64,000 nt of DNA from Flagellimonas hymeniacidonis (GTDB lineage Bacteria; Bacteroidota; Bacteroidia; Flavobacteriales; Flavobacteriaceae): NCBI RefSeq assembly GCF_008040165.1, contig NZ_VRUR01000001.1:825349-889348 (forward strand). Reading direction: 5' to 3'. Within the stretch, counting starts at the first letter, position 1. The number at the start of each line of letters is the position of its first letter. The translations under genes were made by a program, and so were the position numbers. The notes beneath the pieces are model-generated. The model worked only from the letters and a program-made list of their open reading frames with translations. It was not told where the DNA came from and searched no databases. Shown here piece after piece: positions 16,515 through 25,255 of the stretch.

Positions 16515-16922
16515 TTACAGCTCAATGTTGATTTCATAGTCTGAATTTACACTAAAAACACATTCCTTGTATTTGGGAGGGCCAAAGGTTTTCATTTTGC
16601 CTTTGGAAAATGCCACTTTCTCTGTGGGAATGCCCAACCAATTCGTATCGAGCTCATTGTTAGCATTTTCATCGTGAAAGACAGCTAGCGCATACTCACC
16701 AGCAGGCATGTTTTCAATTTTCAAAGCGACTACGCCCTCATGTGCTTCTACAGAGCCGGTCTTTACAACTTTATCAAATTTTAAAAAGGATTCATCTGAA
16801 TCGTAAACGGCTACATTAATATTTCCATCTTGTGACGGAACGTTATGTACTTTGACAGAAATTGTGTTTTGGGAAAATACCCATACCGGGATTATAAAAA
16901 TGGAAAAAGTAAGTATTCTCAT
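16515..16922 (-). CDS. exported DUF2141 domain protein
   Basis: A 135-residue protein with a signal peptide (MRILTFSIFIIPVWVFSQ). The DUF2141 beta-sandwich has NINVAVYDSDESFLKF, MPAGEYALAVFHDENANNEL and LGIPTEKVAFS. Small DUF2141 proteins are frequent in Bacteroidota envelopes, with no established function. It has its own promoter and is followed 24 bp later by the DUF423 gene. Confidence 0.88.
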   Translation of the reverse strand: MRILTFSIFIIPVWVFSQNTISVKVHNVPSQDGNINVAVYDSDESFLKFDKVVKTGSVEAHEGVVALKIENMPAGEYALAVFHDENANNELDTNWLGIPTEKVAFSKGKMKTFGPPKYKECVFSVNSDYEINIEL

Positions 16923-16935
16923 AGTTAATTTGGGA

Positions 16936-16943
16936 CAAAATTA
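16936..16943 (-). promoter_or_regulatory. -7 promoter element of the DUF2141 gene
   Basis: The minus strand reads TAATTTTG, a complete TAnnTTTG, 13 bp before the ATG at 16922. A TTTG lies 23 bp further up (16970-16967), slightly beyond the usual spacing. Confidence 0.5.
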
Positions 16944-16971
16944 TCTTTATTAAGCATATACGATATCAAAA

Positions 16972-17406
16972 TCAATTTGGCTGTTTAAGGTTTGCCAGTA
17001 GTTCTTCGTTTAACCTATGATACACTTTTTGTGTTTGCAGGCTATCATTAAAATTGAGGAATATCTTAAGGGAATCCCCGTGGACGAGCCGTATTTTTTG
17101 TTGCCTTAAATCATCAACAAAAACATAGACCTTCGTTTGTGTCAACGAATCTTTAAAGACGCCTTTTTCCTTGGCCATCCACGAAAACCCGTTGGAACGC
17201 TCCATTTCTGGTAGTTTATCCACTAGTTTAATACTATCAATTTCGGAAATGGGAATTGCTTGATAATAAATTCCTGAAAGGATTTTCAGCTTTCCATCTT
17301 CTATTTTGTGCCAGTTTTTAGAGTGTTCTACAAAGGCAAGAATACAAACAATTAGCGTGAGTACGATTAATACATTCCACAACCAGTGTCGTTTCTTTTT
17401 ATTCAT
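16972..17406 (-). CDS. membrane-anchored protein of unknown function
   Basis: From the ATG at 17404-17406 this is a 144-residue protein: a lysine-rich start (MNKKKRHWLW), one membrane helix (NVLIVLTLIVCILAFVE) and a hydrophilic domain with short beta segments (GIYYQAIPISEIDSIKLVDK, KVYVFVDDLRQQKIRLVHGD). I do not recognise the family; it resembles PH-like bacterial domains only vaguely. The start overlaps the end of the S9 peptidase gene by 8 bp, so the pair is translationally coupled. Confidence 0.72.
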   Translation of the reverse strand: MNKKKRHWLWNVLIVLTLIVCILAFVEHSKNWHKIEDGKLKILSGIYYQAIPISEIDSIKLVDKLPEMERSNGFSWMAKEKGVFKDSLTQTKVYVFVDDLRQQKIRLVHGDSLKIFLNFNDSLQTQKVYHRLNEELLANLKQPN

Positions 17407-19438
17407 TTTTCTTGTCCGTTCTATACTTATCGAACCACGCAACGGTATGGGCAATTTTGGTAATTAAATTACTCGGCTTGCTGGCTATTCCGTGGCTTGC
17501 ACCCGGAATTTCAACCAATACCGTTTCAATCTTTCGTAGTTTAAGGGCATGGTAAAGTTGTTTGGCTTCACTGGGTGGGGTTCGCAAATCGTTCATGCCA
17601 ACCATTACCATTGTTGGGGTCTCTATATTACCAACGAGTGAAATGGGAGAAAATTTCCAATAGCCCTCAAAATTTTCCCAAGGTTGTCCAGGATATCGAT
17701 GCTCTGCGTAGTAAAAATAATTATCCGCCACTAAAGTCTTGCTAATCCAATTCATTACCGGTTTGGCCACTACAGCAGCTTCAAAACGGTTGTTTTTGCC
17801 AATCATCCATGCAGACATGATACCGCCTGCGCTACCACCGGTCACAAACAATTGGTCCTCATGGGCAATTCCTTTTTTAATGCAATGATCTACCCCATCC
17901 ATGACATCATTGTAATCTTCTCCTGGATAATTGTTGTACAATAGGTTTCCAAATTCTTCACCATAACTGGTACTTCCTCTTGGATTTGGATAGAAAACAA
18001 CATACCCCGCTGAAGCATACAGCTGCATTTCAATGGAAAAACGATCTCCATAATTGAGTATTGGCCCTCCATGATTTTCTACCATAAACGGATATTTTTT
18101 TGAGGCATCATAGTTGGGAGGATAAACGACCCAACCTTGAATGTCTCTACCGTCAACCGAGGACTTATACCATACTTCCTCTACCTTGCCCAAATCTCTG
18201 TAATTGAGTAATGCCTTGTTCAAGGCTGTGATTTTTACAGGGTTCTTGCTTTTTGGTTTTAGTACCGCCAATTCTGCCGGATAATTAGGCGTAGATTGTG
18301 TAAATGCTATGGCACCATTTTTAGAAATACTATATGAGCCACTTCCATAAGGTCTTCCCAATGAAGTGCCGCCAACATTGTCCGCAATTTTAGAAACCGT
18401 TCCTGAAAGAGAAATGTGTCCTATTTTACCGTTTCCTTTGTCGTCGTAGGAAATAAACAATCCATCACTTTTTGCATTCCACTGAATGTTGGAAATAGTT
18501 CTGTCCAACCCTTCAGAAATGACACGCTTATCAGTGCCATCTAGCTTCATTACATGTAATTTGCGTGTTTGGTATGCTTGCACCTTATCTTCAAAACCTA
18601 GATAAGCAATATGCTTTCCATCGGGAGATACTTTTGGACTATAGTCAGGCCCATTTCTATCTGTCAATGCTTTTATTTCTCCATTTTGAACCTCAACAGC
18701 ATAGATTTCACTATTTCGAAAACGGTATTCCCAATCGTCTACCCTATTTGCCGAAAAATAGACTTTACTGCCATCCTTGGCCCATGAAAGTGTACCACGG
18801 TGATGCCAATCCCCTGAGGTAATCTGCCGTGTAGCACCTCCATCAGCAGGAACGATAAAAATATGATTGAAACCAGGTTTGATATATCCTCTTCCATCAG
18901 CTTCATGGTAGACGCGATCCGTAATTCTTGGTGTGTCTGCCCATTTGGCACCTTTAGGTTTCTTTGGCATTTTGGCAATGACAGGAGCAGCTTTGGGCAC
19001 ATTCATGGAAAAAGCAAGTTGCCTTCCATTGGGCGACCACGTTAGAGAACTTGGGCTAAATGGCAATTGGGTCAATTTTGCAATTTTGCCAGAAGCTACC
19101 CAATACATATAAATTTCAGAGCCTTGGTCTGTACTACTCGAAAAAACGATTCTGTCCCCGTTTGGAGACCATCTTGGACTACTTTCGCTTACTTCTCTTG
19201 AAGTCAATTTTTGGTGCTGACTTCCATCAGATTTTAATAACCAAAGATTTCCCACCGAGCGATCTTTAATAATATCATAACCCATGCGACGGTATACCAC
19301 CCAATCGCCATTTGGCGATATTTGAGGGTCTGAAACATATTGTAAATCAAAAATGTCCAGATAGGAAAAAGGTTGTTTTTGTGCTGTTGAAAGTTGTATG
19401 GCACTGGCAGCAAGAAATAAAAGAAGAAGTCTCCGCAT
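17399..19438 (-). CDS. exported S9 family prolyl oligopeptidase-type peptidase
   Basis: A 679-residue protein with a signal peptide (MRRLLLLFLAASAIQLSTAQ). The N-terminal half is a TolB/WD40-like propeller with repeats such as SPNGDWVVYRRM, SPRWSPNGDRIVFSSS and SPDGKHIAYLGF. The C-terminal half is a peptidase domain with nucleophile loop GGSAGG (near residue 535), Asp in MNDLRTPP (near 616) and His in GASHGI (near 648). It probably cleaves peptides in the periplasm. The frame is open far upstream to 19891, but that part overlaps the divergent AraC gene and precedes both promoter and signal peptide. Confidence 0.93.
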   Translation of the reverse strand: MRRLLLLFLAASAIQLSTAQKQPFSYLDIFDLQYVSDPQISPNGDWVVYRRMGYDIIKDRSVGNLWLLKSDGSQHQKLTSREVSESSPRWSPNGDRIVFSSSTDQGSEIYMYWVASGKIAKLTQLPFSPSSLTWSPNGRQLAFSMNVPKAAPVIAKMPKKPKGAKWADTPRITDRVYHEADGRGYIKPGFNHIFIVPADGGATRQITSGDWHHRGTLSWAKDGSKVYFSANRVDDWEYRFRNSEIYAVEVQNGEIKALTDRNGPDYSPKVSPDGKHIAYLGFEDKVQAYQTRKLHVMKLDGTDKRVISEGLDRTISNIQWNAKSDGLFISYDDKGNGKIGHISLSGTVSKIADNVGGTSLGRPYGSGSYSISKNGAIAFTQSTPNYPAELAVLKPKSKNPVKITALNKALLNYRDLGKVEEVWYKSSVDGRDIQGWVVYPPNYDASKKYPFMVENHGGPILNYGDRFSIEMQLYASAGYVVFYPNPRGSTSYGEEFGNLLYNNYPGEDYNDVMDGVDHCIKKGIAHEDQLFVTGGSAGGIMSAWMIGKNNRFEAAVVAKPVMNWISKTLVADNYFYYAEHRYPGQPWENFEGYWKFSPISLVGNIETPTMVMVGMNDLRTPPSEAKQLYHALKLRKIETVLVEIPGASHGIASKPSNLITKIAHTVAWFDKYRTDKKNE

Positions 19439-19458
19439 AGTTTTGAAATTTGTAGTTT

Positions 19459-19488
19459 TAAAGGTAGCGGAAAACAAAGACGCTTCAA
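19459..19488 (-). promoter_or_regulatory. promoter of the S9 peptidase gene
   Basis: On the minus strand TTG (19488-19486), a 19-bp spacer and TACCTTTA (19466-19459, one mismatch to TAnnTTTG). The ATG at 19438 lies 20 bp further on. It fixes the start of the peptidase gene. Confidence 0.6.
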
Positions 19489-19501
19489 AAAGAAATTGCG
19501 A

Positions 19502-20608
19502 ATGCAACTCAATATTTCCATTGTTCAGCTTATTACTATTTGTGCCGTTGCGAATGGTTTTGTGTTTGGGTTTCTGTTGTTGGAAAAAAAGGAAAATCGG
19601 TTTGCAAACCGATTTCTTTCCCTCACCCTGATCTGCATGTGTCTTACTTTTACACCATATATGTTGGATCCATCTTTTTGGAACACCTTTAGGTGGTTGG
19701 CATGGATGCCTTTTTCGTTTACCTATTGGATAGGCCCTTCTTTTTACTTTTATGTTCTCACGCTGACCAATACAGATTTTCGATTTACCAAAAGACATCT
19801 TTGGCACTTTTCTCCTCTCGCTCTTAATTATGTCCACAGTATCTACCACGCAATTTTTCCTGGAAATCGCACCCCTTGGCATTGGTTTCATTTTTTTGCC
19901 GAACTGTTGGAATCTGCAGCCATTATTTCCATTTTAATTTATATGGTTTTGTCTTTCAAACGGATAAAAAAATACCAACAACAACTGCTTAACAACGTCT
20001 CTACCATCACCGAAATTGACCTTCAATGGGTTAAAAAAATGATTGGAATCATCGTTGTTTCTTTTGTATTGATTTTAATTTTTCTATGTATTAGCAGTGG
20101 GGTAAGTGGCAAAGAACTCTTCCATCAATGGGATGAGTATCGTTCTGCAGTTTTATTGCTTTATTCATCTACGTTGTATTGGCTTAGTATTCGAGGATAT
20201 CAACAGGCACAAATCATAAAAATCAGCAAGCCCATAGATTGCAATGTTGATCTGTTAGATGAAGAATCAACCAAAATTATAGCTCAGCTTGATAATGTTA
20301 TGGTCAAGGAAATGCTTTTTAGAAATCCCGAATTGAGCCTTACAGGTCTTAGCAAATCCGTTTCCATTTCCGAAAGGACCATTTCCGAAGTTTTAAATGG
20401 CAACCTCAACAAGAACTTTTATCAATTTGTAAATGAGTATCGTGTTAAGGATGTTCAAGAAAAATTGAAAAATCCCAAAAATGCCCATTTAAAAATTCTA
20501 AGTCTGGCGTTTGATGCTGGGTTTAATTCCAAAGCCACATTCAATAGGTTATTTAAGGGATTTACCGGTCAGACACCAAAGGAATTCAAATCCCAAAACT
20601 TACGTTAA
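19502..20608 (+). CDS. AraC family regulator with N-terminal membrane domain
   Basis: A 368-residue protein. Residues about 5-230 have six or seven hydrophobic helices (LITICAVANGFVFGFLLLE, FSFTYWIGPSFYFYVLTL, IIVVSFVLILIFLCISSG). Residues about 265-368 are an AraC-type double helix-turn-helix (LSLTGLSKSVSISERTISEV; ILSLAFDAGFNSKATFNRLF). Membrane-bound AraC regulators of this form are common in Flavobacteriia; the ligand is unknown. It is divergent from the S9 peptidase gene and followed by TTGAGAC repeats that may be its sites. I use the ATG at 19502; one lies two codons earlier. Confidence 0.9.
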   Translation: MQLNISIVQLITICAVANGFVFGFLLLEKKENRFANRFLSLTLICMCLTFTPYMLDPSFWNTFRWLAWMPFSFTYWIGPSFYFYVLTLTNTDFRFTKRHLWHFSPLALNYVHSIYHAIFPGNRTPWHWFHFFAELLESAAIISILIYMVLSFKRIKKYQQQLLNNVSTITEIDLQWVKKMIGIIVVSFVLILIFLCISSGVSGKELFHQWDEYRSAVLLLYSSTLYWLSIRGYQQAQIIKISKPIDCNVDLLDEESTKIIAQLDNVMVKEMLFRNPELSLTGLSKSVSISERTISEVLNGNLNKNFYQFVNEYRVKDVQEKLKNPKNAHLKILSLAFDAGFNSKATFNRLFKGFTGQTPKEFKSQNLR

Positions 20609-20618
20609 AAAACGCTTT

Positions 20619-20677
20619 TTGAGACTTCTAATCGGGTGTTGAGACTTTTTTGAAAGGCTTCCTGACTAGATTGAGAC
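20619..20677 (+). repeat. three direct TTGAGAC repeats
   Basis: TTGAGAC occurs at 20619-20625, 20639-20645 and 20671-20677, all in the 83-bp gap between the AraC gene and the next gene. The first two are 20 bp apart, about two helical turns, the arrangement AraC proteins usually bind. The third ends 14 bp before the next ATG. A possible operator of the upstream regulator. Confidence 0.5.
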
Positions 20678-20691
20678 AAAATTTATATCTC

Positions 20692-21210
20692 ATGCAAAAG
20701 TCATTTTTAATCCTTTCATTTATTTTAATTTCTCAAGCCTCATTTTCTCAATCTATAAAAGATTTGGATTTTTTAATTGGTAGTTGGGAAATTGAAGAAA
20801 CCATTTACCCAGGCACCGAAAAAGAGTATCAAGAGAAAGGAACCCGGACATGTGAATATTACCTCAACGGAAGTTTCATAAAATGTGAATCTGAAACCGT
20901 GGTCCAAAAGAATGGGCACAAACGATACTATTCCTATGTTATCAATTATGATAAAAAAGAAAAATGTTTTAGAGCTACCAACTTTGCCCATGACTTTCCA
21001 TTGCATGGTCAATTTAAATGGCTTTTAGATAAAGAAAATAAGGTAATAAATGCCATCTCGCCCAAAAATGTAATCGAGGACCGTTTCTTTAGGGCAACAA
21101 TTTCATATTCCGATGAAAATCAACTAATATGGAGCGGGTGGGCAAGTGTATTTCTTAAGGATAAAGAATGGAAGCACATCTTTACTGATGTAGCTACAAG
21201 AATTAATTGA
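20692..21210 (+). CDS. exported lipocalin-like (DUF1579-type) protein
   Basis: A 172-residue protein with a signal peptide (MQKSFLILSFILISQASFSQ). Next comes IKDLDFLIGSWEIEETIYPG, the N-terminal mark of DUF1579/lipocalin-like beta-barrels, and later CEYYLNGSFIKCESETVV and YSYVINYDKKEKCFRATNF. The frame can be opened at 20650, but the extra residues precede the signal peptide. The ligand and role are unknown. It lies 83 bp after the AraC gene and 8 bp before the hydrolase-like lipoprotein gene. Confidence 0.75.
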   Translation: MQKSFLILSFILISQASFSQSIKDLDFLIGSWEIEETIYPGTEKEYQEKGTRTCEYYLNGSFIKCESETVVQKNGHKRYYSYVINYDKKEKCFRATNFAHDFPLHGQFKWLLDKENKVINAISPKNVIEDRFFRATISYSDENQLIWSGWASVFLKDKEWKHIFTDVATRIN

Positions 21211-21218
21211 AGCCAACC

Positions 21219-22790
21219 ATGAAAGCAATCATTCTTTGTTTAAGTCTATTATTTCTTATTAGTTGTCAAAATTCGAAGGATGAGACTCCAGAAGTCCCCT
21301 TTTCCAACTTTATGGAATATGGAGAATATGCCGTTGGTTTTAAAACGCTTTTTACCACTGATGATTCCAGAGAAAATATTCCCTATTCCGATTGGAGTGG
21401 AAGGCTCTATCCTAAAAGTGAAACATCAGAAGGAAGAAATTTGCCCATTCACATTTGGTACCCCGCTTCGGAAAAGTCCACATTACTTCCTTATGACCAC
21501 TATGTGAATTTAATGACCAAACAAACGGATGAAGCATTCAAAAAAGAGTCTGATGCCTTTGCAAAGAAAATTTTTGCTTACCAGGTTGATCAATTAAAAG
21601 GGGAAGATGGATTTACTATAGCTCAACTGGATACTCTTTTGGCATTAAAGACAAACGCTTCGCTCAACACACATCCCATGCAACAAAAATTTCCATTGGT
21701 CATTTTTCCCAATGGGGCCAGTCCCGCTTATCAAAGTGTACTCTGCGAATATTTGGCAAGTCATGGGTTTGTGGTTGCCGCAGTAGCGCTTAAAGGTGAA
21801 TTTTCGCATGTAATGGGTACTTCTGTAAAAGGATTGGAGACAGCTGTGAGCGATTTACAATTTGCATTGGGGGAATTACTCAAATTGCCCAACGTTGAAA
21901 AAGGCCAAGTTGCTTTGATTGGAAATGCCATGGCTTCTTCCGTTTGTACCAGTCTTGCTTCACGCAACAAAAAAATAAAAGCACTTGTTAGTTTGGAAGG
22001 TGGTTTGCTGAGTCGATTTGAACAAGATATTCTGAATAAAACCAACTTTTATGAACCGCAGCGAATCACGCTCCCCATTTTGGCCATCTATGCACCGCAC
22101 CCAAGCATTTCACCAGAACATATTTACCATTTAAATTATAGTGAGCGGTACTTTGCACACTTCCCAGAAATGAGTGAGTTTCATTTTTTGAACTTTGGGT
22201 TGTTTGAAGCATATGTGCCGGATATCATTGGTGAACCTAAAGGGGATGTCCAAACAGGTTTTGTTGTGGGGTCTGAGCTCGTGCTTTCTTTTTTAAATGC
22301 CAAGCTAAAAGGGCAGTCAAACATCCTTGATCAATTTTATTCTGAAGAGATTCCAAGAAAATATGAAAAAACCATAGATACTATCTTCAAAATGGAACGT
22401 CTTGCACCACCTCCAAACATGGCAATCCTAAAAAATCTCTTTATTTCTGATGGTATAGCTGCCATAGAAAGCATATATCAATCAGGGGTTGCCGAGGGCA
22501 ACCCAACACCCTTTTCTATGTCCTTTTATACCGATTTTAAAAACTGGTTGGCCTGGAAAAAAGACCCAAAGTATACAAACAGGTTACAACTATATAAAAT
22601 GGCAGTGGAAAGCTATCCAAATTCAGCATTGAATCATTACCGCTTGGCATACTACCTAGAGAAAAATGACTCCTTACAAAAATCCCAAATACATTATCGG
22701 CAGGCAAACATATTGCTAGATCATGATAGTACATTAGATCATTCTGAAAAAGCCTATTTAAAAAAAGTGCTGTTGGAGGTTCTGCAATAG
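21219..22790 (+). CDS. alpha/beta-hydrolase-like lipoprotein, probably without its nucleophile
   Basis: A 523-residue lipoprotein (MKAIILCLSLLFLISC). The central part resembles dienelactone hydrolase/PAF-acetylhydrolase folds: LPIHIWYPAS, FPLVIFPNGASPAYQSVLCE, LASHGFVVAAVALKG. The nucleophile elbow, normally GxSxG, reads IGNAMASSV, so alanine stands where serine should be. The C-terminal 130 residues are helical and TPR-like (YPNSALNHYRLAYYLEKNDS). The related protein at 35084 keeps its serine. It may be a non-catalytic binding protein, or use the neighbouring Ser-Ser pair (inference). Confidence 0.78.
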   Translation: MKAIILCLSLLFLISCQNSKDETPEVPFSNFMEYGEYAVGFKTLFTTDDSRENIPYSDWSGRLYPKSETSEGRNLPIHIWYPASEKSTLLPYDHYVNLMTKQTDEAFKKESDAFAKKIFAYQVDQLKGEDGFTIAQLDTLLALKTNASLNTHPMQQKFPLVIFPNGASPAYQSVLCEYLASHGFVVAAVALKGEFSHVMGTSVKGLETAVSDLQFALGELLKLPNVEKGQVALIGNAMASSVCTSLASRNKKIKALVSLEGGLLSRFEQDILNKTNFYEPQRITLPILAIYAPHPSISPEHIYHLNYSERYFAHFPEMSEFHFLNFGLFEAYVPDIIGEPKGDVQTGFVVGSELVLSFLNAKLKGQSNILDQFYSEEIPRKYEKTIDTIFKMERLAPPPNMAILKNLFISDGIAAIESIYQSGVAEGNPTPFSMSFYTDFKNWLAWKKDPKYTNRLQLYKMAVESYPNSALNHYRLAYYLEKNDSLQKSQIHYRQANILLDHDSTLDHSEKAYLKKVLLEVLQ

Positions 22791-22955
22791 CGTCATTCCC
22801 AAATTTATCGTCAAAGTCTTCCAATACCTTATAACTTTCTATATTTATGGGAAATAGCCAACTGTGTTAACCCACTCCTCAATGCAAGATATTCATCAAG
22901 GCATTGAAACCATCTTTGAATTAAACAAGGCTATTTCTTAAATAAGAATCGAAAT

Positions 22956-24476
22956 ATGAGAAATAAGATCTATGCACTGTTATTCTTCTTAACCATAACA
23001 CTAAATCAACCTTTAAGCGCTCAACAAAAAGCAAACAACAAGAAATTGGATGCCATGATTGTCAAGGGCTTAGAGGATTGGAAAATTCCGGGGCTGGCTG
23101 CAATAGTTGTTAAAGATGGTGAAGTTGTTTTTCAAAAAACTTATGGGGTAAAAAATTTGGACACCAAAGAAAAGGTAGATGAAAATACGCTTTTCAATAT
23201 GGCATCTACTACCAAGGCAGTTGTGGCGATTGCCATGGGCATGTTGGTCGATGAGGGCAAACTAAATTGGGATGATAAGGTTATTGACCATTTACCATAC
23301 TTTAAATTGTCCGATCCGTATAGTACTGCAGATGCTCGTATAAAAGATTTATTTACCCATAATTTGGGTATTGGTAATGCAGATGCTTTATGGATCATTG
23401 ACAGCACTTCTACCCGCGAAACAATACGAAAGTTTCAATTTGCAAAAAAAACCTATCCCCTCCGTGGAGGTTTCACCTACCAGAATATTATGTATGCGGT
23501 GGCTGGAGAAGTTATTGCGGCGGTAAGTGGAAAGCCCTGGAACGAATTCGTAAAAGAACGGATATTCAATCCTTTGGGTATGACCAGAACACAAGCTATA
23601 GCAAAGGATGTTTTTAGTGTTGGAAATTATGTAACCCCATATTTAGATGACCCTGAAGATGGCTTGGTAGAAGTTGATTATGGGTTCTCGGATCAAATAG
23701 GTCCTGCAGGAATGATCTGCTCTACTCCGCATGATATTTCCAATTACTTGACATTTTTAGTGAATGATGGGATTTATAAATCGGATACGTTGGTAAAACC
23801 AAAAACATTCAAGTATTTGTTTGAGCCCCATTCTTTTTTAGGTTCAAATGGAACCTATCCTACAAATGCTCTAACCAAACCAAACTGGAACACCTATGGT
23901 TTAGGTTGGTTTCAGCAAGATTATAAAGGCCATAAATTAGATTTTCATACCGGAAGCCTATTTGGTCTGGTCGCCATTGCTGGGGTAATGCATAGTAAGA
24001 ATTTGGCAGTTTATGTATTTGCAAACTTAGATCACGCAGAACTGCGACATGCCATTATGTACAAGGCAATGGATCTTTATGGTTTTAACGATAACAGCCG
24101 TGATTGGCATAGCGAAGTTTTTAAACTATACGAGGGCTTTAAAAAAGAGAATTTAGAAATATTGAACAAAAGGGTTAAAGAGCGTGCGGAAAATACAAAA
24201 CCTAGTTTGCCTTTGGAGGCTTATGAAGGGTCTTATAATAGTGAAATGTTGGGTACCGTAATAGTCACGGTCCAAGACAATGTGTTGCAAACCAATTTTA
24301 ATGATTTTATTACGTATAAAGCCGAGCATTGGCATTATGATACTTTTATTACGAACAAGGATTCCAGGTTTCGTGAAAAGCTATTAATCCGTTTTGAGCT
24401 CAATACCGAAGGAAAAATCAATCAGCTTGATTTCCTGGACGAAGTGTTTACTAAAACTGAAGAAGAGGATGATTAA
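22956..24476 (+). CDS. exported serine hydrolase, class C beta-lactamase family
   Basis: A 506-residue protein with a signal peptide (MRNKIYALLFFLTITLNQPLSAQ cut here to FFLTITLNQPLSAQ). It has the penicillin-binding-protein/class C motifs: STTK (NMASTTKAVV, near residue 83), YQN (FTYQNIMYAVAGE) and HTG (DFHTGSLFG). The C-terminal 110 residues are a DUF3471-like beta domain (YEGSYNSEMLGTVIVTVQDN). Such proteins are usually esterases or D-amino peptidases, not resistance enzymes; nothing suggests beta-lactam degradation. It overlaps the DUF6090 gene by 8 bp. Confidence 0.92.
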   Translation: MRNKIYALLFFLTITLNQPLSAQQKANNKKLDAMIVKGLEDWKIPGLAAIVVKDGEVVFQKTYGVKNLDTKEKVDENTLFNMASTTKAVVAIAMGMLVDEGKLNWDDKVIDHLPYFKLSDPYSTADARIKDLFTHNLGIGNADALWIIDSTSTRETIRKFQFAKKTYPLRGGFTYQNIMYAVAGEVIAAVSGKPWNEFVKERIFNPLGMTRTQAIAKDVFSVGNYVTPYLDDPEDGLVEVDYGFSDQIGPAGMICSTPHDISNYLTFLVNDGIYKSDTLVKPKTFKYLFEPHSFLGSNGTYPTNALTKPNWNTYGLGWFQQDYKGHKLDFHTGSLFGLVAIAGVMHSKNLAVYVFANLDHAELRHAIMYKAMDLYGFNDNSRDWHSEVFKLYEGFKKENLEILNKRVKERAENTKPSLPLEAYEGSYNSEMLGTVIVTVQDNVLQTNFNDFITYKAEHWHYDTFITNKDSRFREKLLIRFELNTEGKINQLDFLDEVFTKTEEEDD

Positions 24477-25230
24477 GTTTTTTAGAAAAATTCGCCAAAA
24501 ATCGCTTTCTGAAAACAAAATCAGTAAATATCTGCTCTATGCCATTGGCGAAATTGTTTTGGTAGTCATTGGTATTTTAATTGCATTGAGCATTAATAAT
24601 TATAGTGAACACAAAAAAGAACGAAACAAAGAGCTAGTGCTTCTTACAAACCTTTCAAATGAAATTAAATTGGATATTCTTCAGATAGAAAACAATACCA
24701 AATTATCTAAGGAAAGACTGAACAGACTTGATAGCTTAATACACCTATTAAAAAATACAGATAGCATTGATAAATTCAGTTTTATTCGACAGTCCTTTGA
24801 GTTTGTGATTGACCAATACTTTAAGAGCAATAGCGGCATTTTTGATGAAGCTATTTCTTCGGGTAAAATGAGTTATGTACAAAACGAAACTTTAAGACAA
24901 AACATTTTTAACTATTACCGTAATGCCAAAGAAACTTATACAGATGGCACCACAAGACAGATTACGGACGAGTTTATTACACCCCTATTGATTGATAACG
25001 TTTATCTTAACCTTGAAGGGTTTGCTATGTTGGGGGTGAATATCGAAGGCGTTTCCAATCTAGAAAATCTTGATTTGGACAAACTTTTAAAAAATAGAGA
25101 CTATTGGAAAATGGCATTATTGAAATTCGGAAGCAACAGGGAGCAAATATTACGTTGGGAGGGGATTAAACATAGAGCCCAAGAACTAAAACAACAAATT
25201 GACCAAGAGCTTGAAAAGTTGAACCAATGA
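24469..25230 (+). CDS. DUF6090 family membrane protein
   Basis: A 253-residue protein that begins MIKFFRKIRQKSLSENKISK followed by YLLYAIGEIVLVVIGILIAL, the strongly conserved N-terminus of DUF6090. One membrane helix leads to a helical, charged outer domain. The ATG lies inside the last codons of the serine hydrolase gene (8-bp overlap), indicating coupling. The family is very common in Flavobacteriia and of unknown function. A start 75 bp upstream is possible but would precede the conserved N-terminus. Confidence 0.9.
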   Translation: MIKFFRKIRQKSLSENKISKYLLYAIGEIVLVVIGILIALSINNYSEHKKERNKELVLLTNLSNEIKLDILQIENNTKLSKERLNRLDSLIHLLKNTDSIDKFSFIRQSFEFVIDQYFKSNSGIFDEAISSGKMSYVQNETLRQNIFNYYRNAKETYTDGTTRQITDEFITPLLIDNVYLNLEGFAMLGVNIEGVSNLENLDLDKLLKNRDYWKMALLKFGSNREQILRWEGIKHRAQELKQQIDQELEKLNQ

Positions 25231-25255
25231 TAAAATCCATTAAAAAGATTTCTCC

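Noticed and set aside
19439-19891. N-terminal extension of about 150 residues on the S9 peptidase gene
   Set aside because: It lies upstream of the promoter and signal peptide and overlaps the divergent AraC gene.
22858-22941. Short frame containing MQDIHQGIETIFELNKAIS, like the tail of a lost gene
   Set aside because: Only 19 residues from its ATG, no recognisable family and no upstream remnant. It could be chance in the 165-bp gap before the serine hydrolase gene.
22956-24476. Serine hydrolase as a beta-lactam resistance gene
   Set aside because: The motifs only show the wider class C/PBP fold. Length, DUF3471-like tail and context point to a general esterase or peptidase.
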